From Russula earlei (Eukaryota; Basidiomycota; Agaricomycetes; Russulales; Russulaceae), in assembly GCA_025769875.1 (NCBI GenBank), contig JAGFNK010000299.1:1-64000 (forward strand): 64,000 nucleotides of DNA, read 5' to 3'. This document shows, piece after piece, positions 1 through 11,061 of the stretch. The translations under genes were made by a program, and so were the position numbers. How positions within the stretch are numbered: position 1 is the first letter of the stretch; each line of letters starts with the position of its first letter. Under the pieces are notes generated by a model. It did no database searches. It was given only the letters and a program-made list of their open reading frames with translations, and was not told where the DNA came from.

Positions 1-207
1 CTTCTATGACTGCATTGTTTAAAGCCCCCTTGTTGCTCTGGCCTCTAACCTTTGCCTTTGCCTCTTGCAACATGTACCAGTCCCCATCTGGTACCTCATT
101 GTTTGGCTCATCCTCCTCTGCAATGCTCTACTTGAAGCATATTGCCTGTTCCGACCCTCGCCCACCTGCTCCTGAGTCCTTAGTGATCAGCAGTATGTGT
201 CTTGAAA
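1..207 (+). repeat. LTR family A, 3' fragment cut by window edge
   Basis: This matches the last 200 bp of the complete family A LTR at 19637-20465, including the stretch with 'CCTGAGTCCTTAGTGATCAG' near the end. The terminus reads CTTGAAA where other copies have CTTGACA. It sits directly against the RNase H part of the gypsy remnant at 208, so it is an LTR inserted into that element. Only the 3' part is inside the window. Confidence 0.8.
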
Positions 208-2348
208 GTCTGTATAGACCACTACTTTGTGCTTGGCTCCCATGAGCAAGTGCCTCCAGTGCTTTAAGGCTTGAACCATGGTTAGGAACTCTTTGTCCCA
301 TGTTCTTCTCTGCTTGTTTCAAGGCAGCAGAGAAGTAACCAATTGGTCTCCTCTTTCCTTGTTCATCCTTCTGAAATAGTACTACTCAAATAGCATAGTT
401 GGATGTGTCTACTTCCAATTTTAAGGGTCATTCCTCATCAGGATGGAGCAGGATGGGGTTGGAAGATACTGTCTGGATAAGTCATTCCAGAGCATCTTTA
501 TGTTCTTGAGTCCATTCAAGTGGTACTCCTTTCTTTGTCAAGGCAATAATGGGTTGAGCAATCTGGCTGAACCCTTGGATGAAAGCCCTATTGTAGCTGA
601 GGACTACCATGACTTTGCACACTTCATGCACATCCTTGATTTCCCTGGGCCAGTCTGTGATTCCTCGAACCTTGGAGGCCTCAATCTTCATCTTCCCTTC
701 ATCTATGTCCCAACCTAGCATGATTAACTTCTGCACCATGAACTGGCACTTCTTGGGTTTCAGGGAGTATGATTCCTTCTGCATCAACTCAAGCAGTTTG
801 GTGATACACCACTTGTGGATTTCTAGCTGTTCTGGACTGTCCCCTGTGGTGATTCCAAAGTCATCCAGATAGTTGACAGTGTACTCTGCCCATCAGTCCA
901 GCCAGTCACCAAAGTCTCTTCTCATCAGCCTAGTAAAGAAGGCTGGCACATTCTTGAGCCCAAAATATATGACATTGGGCAGGTATGTTCCATATGGCAT
1001 CTTGAAGGCTGCTTTCCAGCAATCTCCTTCTGCCAATTGTTTGTTATTGTATCCCCATTGTATATCAGACTTGGAGAACACCTTCTTGCCTTGAAGTCTT
1101 TCCACCTCTTGTTCCAGATGTGGTAAAGGTTCATTGTCTTGTCTGGTCCACTGATTTAGTTGTCTATAGTCCACAATGATTCTTTTCTCCTTGCTGTCCT
1201 TCTTGCCAATGAAGAACACTGGAGATGTGTAGCTGGAAGGACCTGGAGTGATGTATCACTTTTCTACATCATCAGCTAGGAATTTCTTGAGGTATTCTCA
1301 TTCATCTTGTGTCAGGGGGTACATCTTGCAGTTCAGCTCCTTTGGGGTGTCAGGTAACAGCTCTATCTGCATATCTGGTTCCCTTTGTGGTGGGAACCTC
1401 TGGGATTTCTCTTCTGAGAAGACATCAGCAAAGCAGTGGAATTGCATTGGAATATTGGCAAGGGGGTCCTTTTATTTTTGAGGTTTGATCAACTATTGGG
1501 CCCATCTCTGAGCAATAGTCATCTTCTGTATGTAAATTGCTTCCCCCTTCTTCAATTGTCGACTTTCATCTCTTGCTCACTTTTGAATATTTGCAACATA
1601 GAGATCCAAGTACTTGTATTGTGCAGTTTCAATTTGTACTGCTCCTTCCATCAGCTGTCCTTTCTTCCAGTTGATGGTGGGGTTGAATTCATATAGGAAG
1701 GGATATCCTAGGATGACCCAGTCTGTTCCTAAGTTGGTGAGATAGAACTTTTGCAAGCTCTCCTTCTCCTTGTATTGGAGGTGAAGCCAGCAATAATGGG
1801 TGAGTTCCCCTTGCTTATTTTGAGTTCTGTCAATGTTTCATACTACCACGGGTTCATGTAGTTTTTGTCTTCCAATCTTCAGCCTTTTCAAAGCTGAGTG
1901 ATTGATGAAGTTCTCTGTTGCCCCACTGTCTAGTAGAGCAGATTCTTCAGCCATCATGTGTGCAGTGATGAAAGTGAATGGAATATTCATAGCATTCAGT
2001 CTTCTAATGTACACTTGCAACACACTATTCTTCCTAAGCCAGGCCATCAACTTAGATGCACCTAAAAACCCAGTTCCATCAGTTCCTCTAGCAAGCCCTC
2101 CTTCTGTTTGGTGGACATCTTCTTTATGGATGCAGAGGAGGAGCTCTTATTGTAGGTAGGAGGGGGAGATGTGGATTGTCCAGAGACAGTGCTTTTGTTT
2201 CCACTGTCCCCTGAGTCATCCTCCTTCTCTGTTTCCAGAGCTTGAGCCTTCCCTTTGTCCTTTGGGTTACTTGATTTCTTCTTGACTCTGTCCTTGTCAG
2301 GACAGTTCCAGCTTAGGTGCCCTGCCTTTTTGCAGATGAAGCATTTTC
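208..2348 (-). pseudogene. Decayed Ty3/gypsy pol (protease, RT, RNase H), same family as element I
   Basis: Read on the minus strand, this aligns with pol of element I (54.9-56.8 kb). The order is protease with LLDSGATENF (about 2050-1840), RT with GKKDSKEKR and FGLKN (about 1220-890), the RT thumb and connection (787-482), then RNase H to 208. Several stops and frameshifts break it. At the junction into RNase H it lacks the extra base that frameshifts element I, which makes it useful as an outgroup. Gag's end keeps the heptamer GGGTTTT followed by TAG (plus coordinates 2062-2071). The gag half lies beyond the copia insertion, at 7690-8212. Confidence 0.9.
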
Positions 2349-2597
2349 TGTTGAAGCTAAAAGGATTGTTACTCAGTCTTGTGTATGAAAGACTGTATTA
2401 GTTAGTAAGCTAACCTAAAAGGATTGTTACTATGTACGGTATTAGATCTTAGGGAGAGCGGTAAAAGGGGTGTTGTACTGACCTCAGTCTTGTGTATGAA
2501 AGACTGAGGGAAAAATTGAACGACAAGTATTCGAATATTTACATGTATGGTTCGGCTTTGTCCATACACACACCACCGGTTGGCTGCACGTCCAACA
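2349..2597 (-). repeat. Copia 3' LTR (left copy on plus strand)
   Basis: It starts TGTTGAAGC and ends CCAACA on the plus strand; the sense strand runs TGTTGG to TTCAACA. Within it, a segment containing AGTCTTGTGTATGAAAGACT occurs twice, an internal direct repeat. Its partner is 7436-7684. Confidence 0.93.
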
Positions 2598-2604
2598 TGC
2601 CCCC

Positions 2605-4598
2605 TCAGCCCTGGTGGTGTGCGTTCACTCCCATCTCCTTCATGAAACGTTCGTGTTTCTCCCTGCTGAGTCCCTTTGTCAAGACATCAGCAACCTGATC
2701 CTCAGTTGGGGTGTATGCAAGATCGATCTCTTGCGCATCGACCTTTTGGCGCAGGAAGTGGTGTTGCACCTCAATATGCTTGGTGTGATCATGGAACTCT
2801 GGGTTCTTGGCGATGGCTATGGCAGATTGGTTATCGACATGGAGTGTGGTGGGGAGATGAGGGCCTTGGCCCAGTTCAGTGAGTAATCGTCTCAGCCATA
2901 CGGCTTCTTTTGCCGCATGTGCGGCCACAATGTACTCCGCCTCCATGCTTGAGAGGGCCACTGATGTTTGTTTCTTAGAGCTCCAGCTTATGGCCCCTTC
3001 CACCAACATGAAGACAAAACCAGAGGTCGACTTCCTGTCATTCACATCACTGGCCCAGTCCACGTCGACGTATCCAGTCAAGGTCGACTGGGTATTGTGT
3101 CCATGTTGGAAAACGAGGCAGTGGTCGCTCATTCCCTGGATATACTGGATAGCACGCTTGAGCGCATGATGGTGCTCATTCCCTGGGCAAGCAGCATGTC
3201 GTCTGAGTGCAGCGACGGTATATGCGAGGTCGGGTCGTGTCCCCAGCATGAGGTACATTACTGCACCAATCATGCATTGATAGGACTTAATGTCTACCTC
3301 GGGTGAGTGCACCTTAAAAAGGTGTTCATTTGCGAGGGTCGGGGTGCTGATGGGTTTGGCGTTTGCCTTTCCAAAGTGCTCCAATATCTCCTCAACATAC
3401 TTTTCTTGGGAGAGCGCGATCCAGCCTTCCTGGCGATCGCACGTGATATGGATGCCTAGAATCCATGTGATGTTTCCTAGGTCAGTCATTTCATAGTGTT
3501 TTTTCAGTTCCTTTTTGTTTGACTCGATTACAGTTAGATTTTCAGAGGCCATAGTGATGTTGTCAACATAGAGGGCTATGAATGAGAAGTTCCTGGGGGT
3601 CTTTCAGATGAAAACTGCATGGTCTGCGTCCATGTGGGTGTACCCCATATGGGCGAGTGTGGCTTTGATATTTTCATACCAAACGCGCCCTCCTTGCTTC
3701 GTGCCATATACGGCCTTCAGCAGGCATAGTGCCATGCCATCGGGTACATGGAATCCAGGAGGCAGTTCCATGTATATTTCGTCTTTCAGTTCACCATTTA
3801 GGTAGGCTGATTTGACATCCATCTGGTGCACTTCTAGATCGTGTTCTGCAGCAAGGGCGAGGATTGTGCACAGGGACGCCATTTTGGCTACAGGTGCGAA
3901 CGTCTCATCGAAATCAATACCTTCGATTTGTGTGAAGCCTTGTGCAACGAGGCATGCTTTGTATTTCAGGATATTTCCATCTGGGCCTCATTTAATTTTG
4001 AAGACCCACTTGCTGCCCACCACTTTTTGGTTTTGTGGGTGTGGAACAATTTCGAAGACGCCCATGTTTTCGAAGGTGTGTTGTTCATCTTCGCACGCAA
4101 GTTCCCATTCTGCAGCATCAGCGCGGGACATGGCTTCAGCATAGGACTTCGGATCTGTGGCCATGTCAGTATGCGCCAAGTTCCCTTGTTCATTTCGTCA
4201 CTTTTGCTGTCCATAGGATGTGGTGCCGAACTTTGGATCGTCATCGCGTGTGGGCGCACGCGTAGTGCGTGTGGATCGCCTGATGGTGGGTTGTGCGGGA
4301 GGTTTGTCTTCCTCATCGCCCTGCAGCTCGGCAGTGGGTGCAAGTTCAGCGTCTCGCACCCCCTCCAAGTTGCTATCAGTCTTTGTTGATGTCGTCAACG
4401 CTTTCATCTGCATCGTCGTTTTCGAGAGTTACACACTCAATGTGTGGTGTGGGGCCCCCTTCATTGAATATGACATTGCGAGACTCCAGGATGCGATGGG
4501 TGGGATGATGGACTAGCTTGTAGGCTTTCCGTTGGTGTGTGTATCCGAGGAATGTACACACCAATGACCTAGCATCAAGTTTGGTGCATTTTTCCTTA
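2605..4598 (-). pseudogene. Copia RT and RNase H, inactivated
   Basis: The minus strand carries the end of integrase and the linker (4564-4376), the RT start (4179-3988), RT core motifs such as QMDVKSAYLNGEL (3882-3604), and the rest of RT plus RNase H (3552-2605; motifs LGTRPDLAY, MEAEY, DNQSA, ADVLTKG). The RT catalytic YVDD is YVDN (about 3561-3576), a G-to-A change, and RNase H has DVDWA for the usual DADWA. In-frame TGA codons at 3988-3990 and 3604-3606 fall where CGA (Arg) would restore the expected reading. The protein is therefore non-functional. The family call is secure. Confidence 0.92.
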
Positions 4599-5152
4599 GG
4601 CCCCTTTTACCAACTGAGAATTCTTGAATCTTGAACTTGAACTTGGATTTTGGGATTTTCTGGGAGTGACAGGAATGACAGGTGTGATGTAAGTGACATA
4701 ATAAACTAATATGAGTCCATTTCAAATATGAGTTATTTTCCGGTGTGATTTGCTGGGTTTACATGTGATATGTAAAATATTTTTTCTAACCCTTCCTTCC
4801 ACTCCTTCCAAGTGGGGTATTGCAAGCATGTCATTAATGCAGAATATGTGTCACCAATGTGTGGGTGCACATCTTTGTGCAAATTTTGTATGTGCAGCTC
4901 TGGTGAAAATGGGGCTGCAAGCACCCAGATGTTGAGCTCAAGTTAGACTGCTCAACTCTGAGTTTGATGCTGACACATCATGTGTAACCCCAAATATGTG
5001 AATATGCAAATGACAACAGAAAAAAATGCATATTAATTTATTATATACATCATATCACTTACATCACTCTTGTCACTCCTGTCACTCCCGGAAAATCCCG
5101 AAATCCAAGTTCAAGTTCAAGATTCAAGAATTCTCGGTTGGTAAAAGGGGCC
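4599..5152. mobile_element. Harbinger-like MITE, 554 bp, TSD TTA
   Basis: Long inverted termini start GGCCCCTTTTACCAAC and extend for roughly 110 bp, including a TTGAATCTTGAACTTGAAC segment; the centre is AT-rich and non-coding. The 3-bp duplication TTA is at 4596-4598 and 5153-5155. A sister copy lies at 44517-45080. The TWA target and GG-start TIR fit PIF/Harbinger-type elements. A Harbinger-like transposase remnant lies at 51151-52095 but no direct link was shown. The element interrupts the copia integrase, so it is younger than that copy. Confidence 0.85.
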
Positions 5153-6557
5153 TTAGGGATGTGGACGAACGCGGAGTCGGGATATGTTTGGTTTGTTCCT
5201 GTTGCATGCCTCTTCTGGGGTCATGTTGTCGAGTGTGCGAGTTGGTGTAACGTTGTGGATGAGGGCTGTGTACTCGAGCGCATTGATCCAGAACGACTCT
5301 AGAAGGTCGGCATTGATGAGCATTGCCCAGACCTTATCAAGTAGGGTCTGGCTCATGCGCTCTGCGACGCCATTGTGTTCCGGTGTGTCCGGAGTGGTAG
5401 TCTCTAGCTGAATACCTTTTTCTGTCAGGTATGCTTGAGATTCTTCACCAGTATATTTGCCCCCTCCGTCTGTGCAGAGGATCTTTAGGCATCGGCCAGT
5501 TTCGACTTCTGCACGCGTGGTGAACACCTGGAGGTGTGCCAGAGCATCAGACTTGTGCTTCAGTCTGCTGATGAACACTTTCCGAGACATATCATCTGTC
5601 CAGGTGATAAAATACTCAAAACCTTGGCGAGTTTGTGTGGGCATCTTTCCACAAATGTCCGAGAAGACGTGGCCTAACACAACATTGGCATGCATGCCAG
5701 TTGTCTTTGAGATTTCTTCCCAGGTTTGCTTCCCTTTGAGGCAAGGGATACATTTCCCAGAGGTGAGTCCTTTGCCCACAATCTCCATTCCTTTTACCAT
5801 GCCCTTTTTCAGCATCCGGTTTATAGCATTAGGGTCTAAGTGACCGAGGCGACTGGTGCCAAAGGTCTAGGGAGGCCTTGGATGAGGCAGTGTGTGCAGC
5901 AAGGGCGACCTCATGTATTTGGTCGCCTTCCATGGGGAAATGGTCCAGCGTGGCTATGCGTGCGGACTCAGACTTGGGGGATTTGATGGACATAGCATAT
6001 AATGAACCGTGTAGGGTCCCCTCACATACAAGTTGGTTGCTGTCATATATGCCACATGTTTCCCCTTCAAAACAGACTGATGCCCCACGCCACGCTAAGT
6101 GTGAAACTGACAGTAAGTTTCCATTTAAGTCCGGTACATGCAAGACATCATGGAGCAACGCAGTGCTCCATGCACCATTTGCATGCATTTGGACTTGGAC
6201 CTGGCCGACTCCAATTGCAGGGATGGAGCTGTTATCTCCAAGGATGACTTGAGTAGGGCGTGAAAAGGTAGTATATTGGCTGAACCATTCATGGTGCAAA
6301 GTCATGATGCATGATGCCCTGGAGTCCATGAGCCAGCTGTCCTTAAGGTTAGCTGCTCGGAGGTCCTTGGTTTTAAGTGCACAGATTGTGGTTGGGGCTG
6401 TATCATCCCCAGACATGTGGTATAATCGATAGGGATTGTCGTGAGTGAAAGCGTTGGCAACTCCAGCGCTAGTGATTTGTGGTGGTTGAGACTTCGGCGT
6501 CCCAGGCACGCTATCGTCGGAGGTTGCAATTTTTGCCTTCTCAGTCTGGTTTCCCAT
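5153..6557 (-). pseudogene. Copia protease and integrase, inactivated
   Basis: The minus-strand ORF 6557-5829 holds the protease and the start of the GAG-pre-integrase region (DLWHQS). The active site DSGAS is DSRAS near 6320, a loss-of-function change. ORF 5815-5153 continues with the zinc finger (CIPCLKGK) and the integrase core: FSDICGKM, TDGGGKYTG and EHNGVAERM carry the D, D, E residues. The MITE at 4599-5152 cuts it after the core. A frame break between the two ORFs is another lesion. Confidence 0.9.
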
Positions 6558-7362
6558 GAAGTTTCCAACATTCTGTTATAGTATGTCCTGTCTTGTTGCA
6601 ATGGGTACATTTTTTATTGTCCCTTTTTGAGTCCTTTCCCTTTCCTTTGTTTGACACATTGGAAAAGTAGAGCACGGCGGTATTACCTGACTCGTGGATC
6701 GTGTCCTGCTCTTCAATGAGGATTTGGCTTGATATATAGGTGGTATTAAGTTTGTCAACAGGGGTGGAACATAGGATCCTTTTGGAAGTGTGCATTGACT
6801 TTGGGAGTGAAAGGATCATCATGAAAGCTAGGACTTTTGGGTTTATTGGGAATCCAATCATTGCATGCATTTGCATGGTGAGTACTTTGTGCGCAAGCTG
6901 AGGGGCCATCGGTTCCATGTCCTTTAAGGGTTTTAGAAATAGGTCACCCAGTAGTTGAGCAGCCTGGTGCTCCCCTGTTCCTTGGAAATGTTCTGCGAGT
7001 ATGTCCCAGGATTCTTTGGAAGTAACTGATCCAAGTATTATGGTGAGAGCGTGCCCTCGGACTGTCATAAAGATTTGGGTATGCACGTCGCGGTCCCTTG
7101 ACATCCAATCTGCGGCACCGTCAGGGTCTACGATCTCACTCAGTTTCTGTTCAGTTCCTTTTACTATATCCAATAGATCCGTAGCTAGGAAGATGGCTTC
7201 CATCACTCCTTTCCACTGAGCATACTCGACTTTGCCGTCCTCAAGGGTAGGTGTGTCGGGTCGTTGAATTCTGCCTCTTCCATTTTTTCCCGTGGTTCCT
7301 GCTGTGGGAGCACTTGTGCCTTTTATAGTCGAAGGCTGTGCGACTGATGGTGAGGTACTCAT
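6541..7362 (-). CDS. gag: Copia Gag with CCHC zinc knuckle
   Basis: This 273-residue ORF opens just inside the sense 5' LTR. It has the copia Gag fold region (W-containing middle and a run around KESWDILAEHF) and a C-terminal CCHC knuckle, CTHCNKTGHTITEC, near the end. Gag packages the element RNA into particles. The ORF is intact; the last 17 nt overlap the next ORF, which starts at 6557 in another frame. It is the best preserved part of the element. Confidence 0.88.
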   Translation of the reverse strand: MSTSPSVAQPSTIKGTSAPTAGTTGKNGRGRIQRPDTPTLEDGKVEYAQWKGVMEAIFLATDLLDIVKGTEQKLSEIVDPDGAADWMSRDRDVHTQIFMTVRGHALTIILGSVTSKESWDILAEHFQGTGEHQAAQLLGDLFLKPLKDMEPMAPQLAHKVLTMQMHAMIGFPINPKVLAFMMILSLPKSMHTSKRILCSTPVDKLNTTYISSQILIEEQDTIHESGNTAVLYFSNVSNKGKGKDSKRDNKKCTHCNKTGHTITECWKLHGKPD

Positions 7363-7419
7363 TCTGCTTTGTTATGGGAAAGAATGGCTTTATTTGGGAT
7401 GTTGATGTAATTAGTAGCT

Positions 7420-7435
7420 GTCAGGTCTCATAATC
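7420..7435 (-). other. Copia primer binding site resembling tRNA-Met anticodon arm
   Basis: The 16 nt directly inside the sense 5' LTR read, on the plus strand, GTCAGGTCTCATAATC. This resembles the anticodon stem-loop of eukaryotic elongator tRNA-Met (CTCATAATC around the CAT anticodon). The minus-strand PBS would be complementary to it. Internal-tRNA priming is known for copia-type elements. The tRNA comparison is from memory. Confidence 0.6.
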
Positions 7436-7684
7436 TGTTGAAGCTAAAAGGATTGTTACTCAGTCTTGTGTATGAAAGACTGTATTAGTTAGTAAGCTAA
7501 CCTAAAAGGATTGTTACTATGTACAGTATTAGATCTTAGGGAGAGCGGTAAAAGGGGTGTTGTACTGACCTCAGTCTTGTGTATGAAAGACTGAGGGAAA
7601 AATCGAACGACAAGTATTCGAATATTTACATGTACAGTTCGGCTTTGTCCGTACACACGCCACCAGTTGGCTGCACATCCAACA
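7436..7684 (-). repeat. Copia 5' LTR (right copy on plus strand)
   Basis: It is 249 bp and the partner of 2349-2597. Relative to that copy, the differences retain C or G where the other has T or A and vice versa, consistent with CpG decay on both sides. Confidence 0.93.
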
Positions 7685-7689
7685 TTTTC

Positions 7690-8212
7690 CTTCTGCTAGC
7701 AGTTTCTTCTTCTCCTCTGTCAGAGGAGGGTGATGCTTGGTCCTTGCTGCATCAGTGGATACCAAGTCCACTTCCATAGCATTGGGGTCTCATTGGTTTC
7801 GCCTTTTCCCAGATTGTAGGGATTTCATGCAATTTTCCCTGGTGGTTAATGCTCCACCTCCAGATCCAAGATTAGCTCTCATGAGCTGGTCTCTGGCTTG
7901 TTCCTCCCTAGCAGCATTAATCCATGCTCATAGATCATTGATGGGGGGAATGTCTCTGACTGGTTGATTGTAAATTCATCATACCACCCAGGTGAGTAGT
8001 CCTGCTTTATAGGCTTTGACTGCTCCTGGCAAGTTCTGGTCCCATCCTGCTTTATTGAGCAGAACAAGGGACTTGCTGGTGTAATCATCCAGTGATGCTG
8101 CTTTAGACATTGACAACTGTTGCAGCTCCATGAAGGCATCTTCTGGCTCTGTGGTATCTTTGAATTCCACATAGAAGTTGTCCACAAACTTGGTCCAAAA
8201 GAGCATGTCAGT
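7690..8212 (-). pseudogene. Decayed gypsy gag, remainder of the remnant at 208-2348
   Basis: The minus strand aligns with element I gag from about TDMLFWTEFVD to the knuckle segment EGKC. The reading frame is broken several times. The copia element cut the knuckle; at 8212 the gag stops where the B2 LTR fragment begins and it does not resume. So the 5' end of this gypsy was lost by a rearrangement. Confidence 0.85.
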
Positions 8213-8684
8213 TGTCATGAACCATTTCCCAGAGAGGGCCCTTGAAGGACCCTTCCTTATTAGAGGAAACCCAGCCTCTATGATGCCACCCTGTTCACAC
8301 AACCAAAAGGGGTGAGTAGGTGTCCACAATATTGCACATGCATTGTCATGCAATTGATTCTAGGCACAATTGACATACAACAAGCCCTACTTAGTGGCAA
8401 CCCTTCTAGCAATAAAAGACAATAGTAGAGGCTCCTTAAAGACCCTTTAAGACGACCTCAAGTGCTTTACATTGGACACTAATGAAGATACTATAGGCCC
8501 TAGAATGCATTATTAGACTAACTCTAATAACCTTAGAACAAACTATAAGGCAATACTAAGTACCTTAAAATGGATATTAGGGTTGACTCTAATGACCCTA
8601 ATAGAACTGTATAAGGGGCCTTATAGGCAACACTATTCCACTGACAAATACCACAAGTCCCCAAATGACCAGCCCTAAACTAAC
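8213..8684 (+). repeat. LTR subfamily B2, 5' portion, truncated
   Basis: It starts TGTCATGAACCATTTCC and matches the B2 variant up to the shared CCCTAAACTAACT segment, then stops. The B2 diagnostic is the CATTGGACACTAATGAAGA region. The 3' half with the TATA box is missing, and no TSD can be seen because the right end is gone. Confidence 0.8.
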
Positions 8685-8761
8685 TCCAATCTGCTTCTGC
8701 TGGCCCTGGGTTCATCAAAATGCACCAATTGTTTAACACCCTACCACTCACATGACTGCAC

Positions 8762-9675
8762 TTCGCAGGATTCGGTTCTGTGGATTGTCTTCCTTCCTCC
8801 ATCACCTTAAGAAGTGGAGCATGCAGCTCTCACACAATTAATTTACTTGATATTTCATCTGATTATGCCTTTGCTCCCGGAATTGTGGAAACCACAATGG
8901 GGATTCTCAAGCACTCACCTATCGAGTCCCTGTTCCTTTGCATAGTATCTTTGAAACCCTCCCACTGGACTGCTTTATTTTGCAAGCTCAACATGACATA
9001 TCTTGAGAAACTCATTCTCAAAGGGGATATCCCACGGCCAGCACTCATTCGTTTTCTAACCAAGCACAAGGGCCTTAAGAGCATCCATATCCAATGCAAT
9101 GTGCCATTGGACCACATTTGACCTAGCCATCAGCCTTTCCTACCCAATCTTCTGACCCTTTGTGCTCCATTGGGGATTTGCTGTGACATTGGAGAGAAAC
9201 TGGGTAACTTGTCAAGCCTTTACAACCTAGAAGTGGAAATGAGCCAATTCCAACCACATGATCCTACCTTTCTTCATCTCTTGCAAATTGTGAGCCATTT
9301 TCAGAACCTCAACCATCTTGGGCTTCGAATTTTGCCAACTTTGCCATCTGCCTCACCACATACAAACCTGACCACTATGATAGTGATGGTTACCCAACTC
9401 GTGAGCTAAGACAGATCCACACTCTGGGTTGGTTCCTGAACCAAGCTTGCTTATCACATAGGGATATGGTATGACCTTACCACATTTTTGTCTTCCATGT
9501 CTTACCCATATAACAGGACATCATGTGTGCCTATGTACAATCCTTTCCAATGGTAGAAAGGGTTTATTGGGAAGATGTGGGTGGTAAGTTGGGGATGGAT
9601 GTCCTTAATGCACTATGTAGGGCAGCAAAGCCCACGCTGCATACTGTCATTGCCGAATCAGGTGGTCTCTCTTAG
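8762..9675 (+). pseudogene. LRR-like host protein pseudogene with one intron
   Basis: A frame runs 8780-9409 through leucine-rich segments (LEKLILKGD, LGNLSSLYNLEVEM, LNHLGLRIL) with an in-frame TGA at 9119-9121 where CGA would continue. After a frame change near 9330 the next exon ends at 9468, a 48-bp intron follows (GTATGA to AACAG, 9469-9516), and a final exon of 53 codons ends at TAG 9673-9675. Such F-box/LRR-like proteins are common in Agaricomycetes; I see no F-box here, so the family is a guess. The 5' end is unclear; a possible acceptor TTCGCAG precedes the first frame. Confidence 0.55.
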
Positions 9676-9932
9676 ATGAATGTGTGCATGCATATGTGAT
9701 GACAACTTGGCAGGTTGTTCATGTCAATGTCAATACTTTCCTCAGTTTATTCTGTGTGTGAGAATTTGCATGAAACCGCATATGTGCATATCTCTGTCAT
9801 TGGGGAGATTGATCCCCATCAGCCAATTATTGCTGATAAGGCACTTATGGCCCACAGTTCTCTGGGTTTCACTGGCCATGGCCATGGAGTAGGCAGATAC
9901 TTAAGCGAGCGAGCTCACGCACCTGAACCACC
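9676..9932. other. Host sequence downstream of LRR pseudogene
   Basis: I recognise no gene here. It contains a short inverted motif around TTGGGGAGATTGATCCCCA near 9800. It is the target of the B LTR insertion at 9933. Confidence 0.4.
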
Positions 9933-10897
9933 TGTCAAGACTCACTGTTGAACTATCCAGTTCAAGAGCGAGGAGTAAGCTCAAAGATGAGTCGGTAGAC
10001 ATCTAAGATGGTGTGGGCAAGGAGCAGAGTCTAAAGCAGTAACAAATACCAAAGGGGTATAGTTACTGGTAGAGTCGAGCAGGTACGCAGGGAAGAAGCC
10101 AGAATAGTCATGAAGGGGACGGTCCCTAAAGGAGTATCCCAGGGATGGAGAGTGCCGTAAACAAATGGACAGTCTGAGGACTGTCCGCTACTTTATTGAG
10201 TGCTTATATACTACAAGAGAACTGCTAAATATGGAACAAGTCATAACCTTGTTATCAAGCACAATAGAGTGATGAGTAAGAAGTCAGAGTGTGCTTACTG
10301 AGCATGCTCAGTCATGCTCAGTAAGCTGCTGAGTAAGAAGGCTTCTCTTGATGAGTAAGAGCCTTCACTGTCCACGTGTTCACTGCTTTAGTACATGTGC
10401 AAGCACCTGATTCATTTTCTGTTAGTTAGTTTAGGGCCGGTCATTTGAGGACTTGTAGTTTGGTTTAGGGAATAGTGTTATCTTATAAGGCCTTTATATA
10501 GTTCTATTAGGGTCCTTAGAGTCGACCCTAATACTTCTATTAAGGTCCTTAGTATTGCCTTATAGTTCGTTCTATAGTTATTAGAGTTAGACTAATAACA
10601 TGTTGTAGTGTCTTTGATACTTGGTTAATGCCTATTGTAGAGCACCTAGAGTCGTCCTAAAGGGTCCTTAGGAAGGCCCTAATACTGTCCTTTATTGCTA
10701 GAAGGGTTGCCATTAAGTGGGGCTTGCTGTATGTCGATTGTGCTGAGAATCGCTTGCACGACAATGTGTGCGTGATATTGTGGACACCTCTACTCACCCC
10801 CTTTTGCTCGTGTGAACAGGGTGACACCATAGAGGCTGGGTTTCCTCCTATAAGGAAGAGTCCTTCAAGGGCCCTCTCCAGAGAATGGTTCATGACA
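9933..10897 (-). repeat. Solo LTR family B, 965 bp, TSD CCACC
   Basis: On the plus strand it runs from TGTCAAGACTCAC to GGTTCATGACA. The duplication CCACC is at 9928-9932 and 10898-10902. The sense strand (minus) has TATATAAG followed by the GACAGTC/GACTGTC hairpin. It is the same LTR as the 3' LTR of gypsy element J at 63550. Confidence 0.95.
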
Positions 10898-11061
10898 CCA
10901 CCTGGTTTCACTTGAGTATGTATGTCAAAGTGATTGTTAATATTGTACACATGTAATTGCTGCTGCACACAACCTTTTTTATTAAATTGGAGTCAAGAGA
11001 GAATCATTGACTGCTGGACCACATACTTATACTTACATAGCAGTAGGTGATTCTCACCTTT

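Larger units (their letters stand above)
2349..7684 (-). mobile_element. Full-length Ty1/copia retrotransposon with TSD TTTTC
   Basis: Two 249-bp LTRs (2349-2597 and 7436-7684) flank about 4.8 kb coding on the minus strand in copia order: Gag, protease, integrase, RT, RNase H. The 5-bp duplication TTTTC is at 2344-2348 and 7685-7689. The LTRs differ at about eight positions, apparently all C/T or G/A transitions, mostly at CpG. The element landed in the zinc-knuckle codons of the older gypsy gag. A MITE (4599-5152) interrupts the integrase end. The protease and RT active sites are both mutated, so the element is dead. It is a known superfamily; this copy is only of moderate age. Confidence 0.95.
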
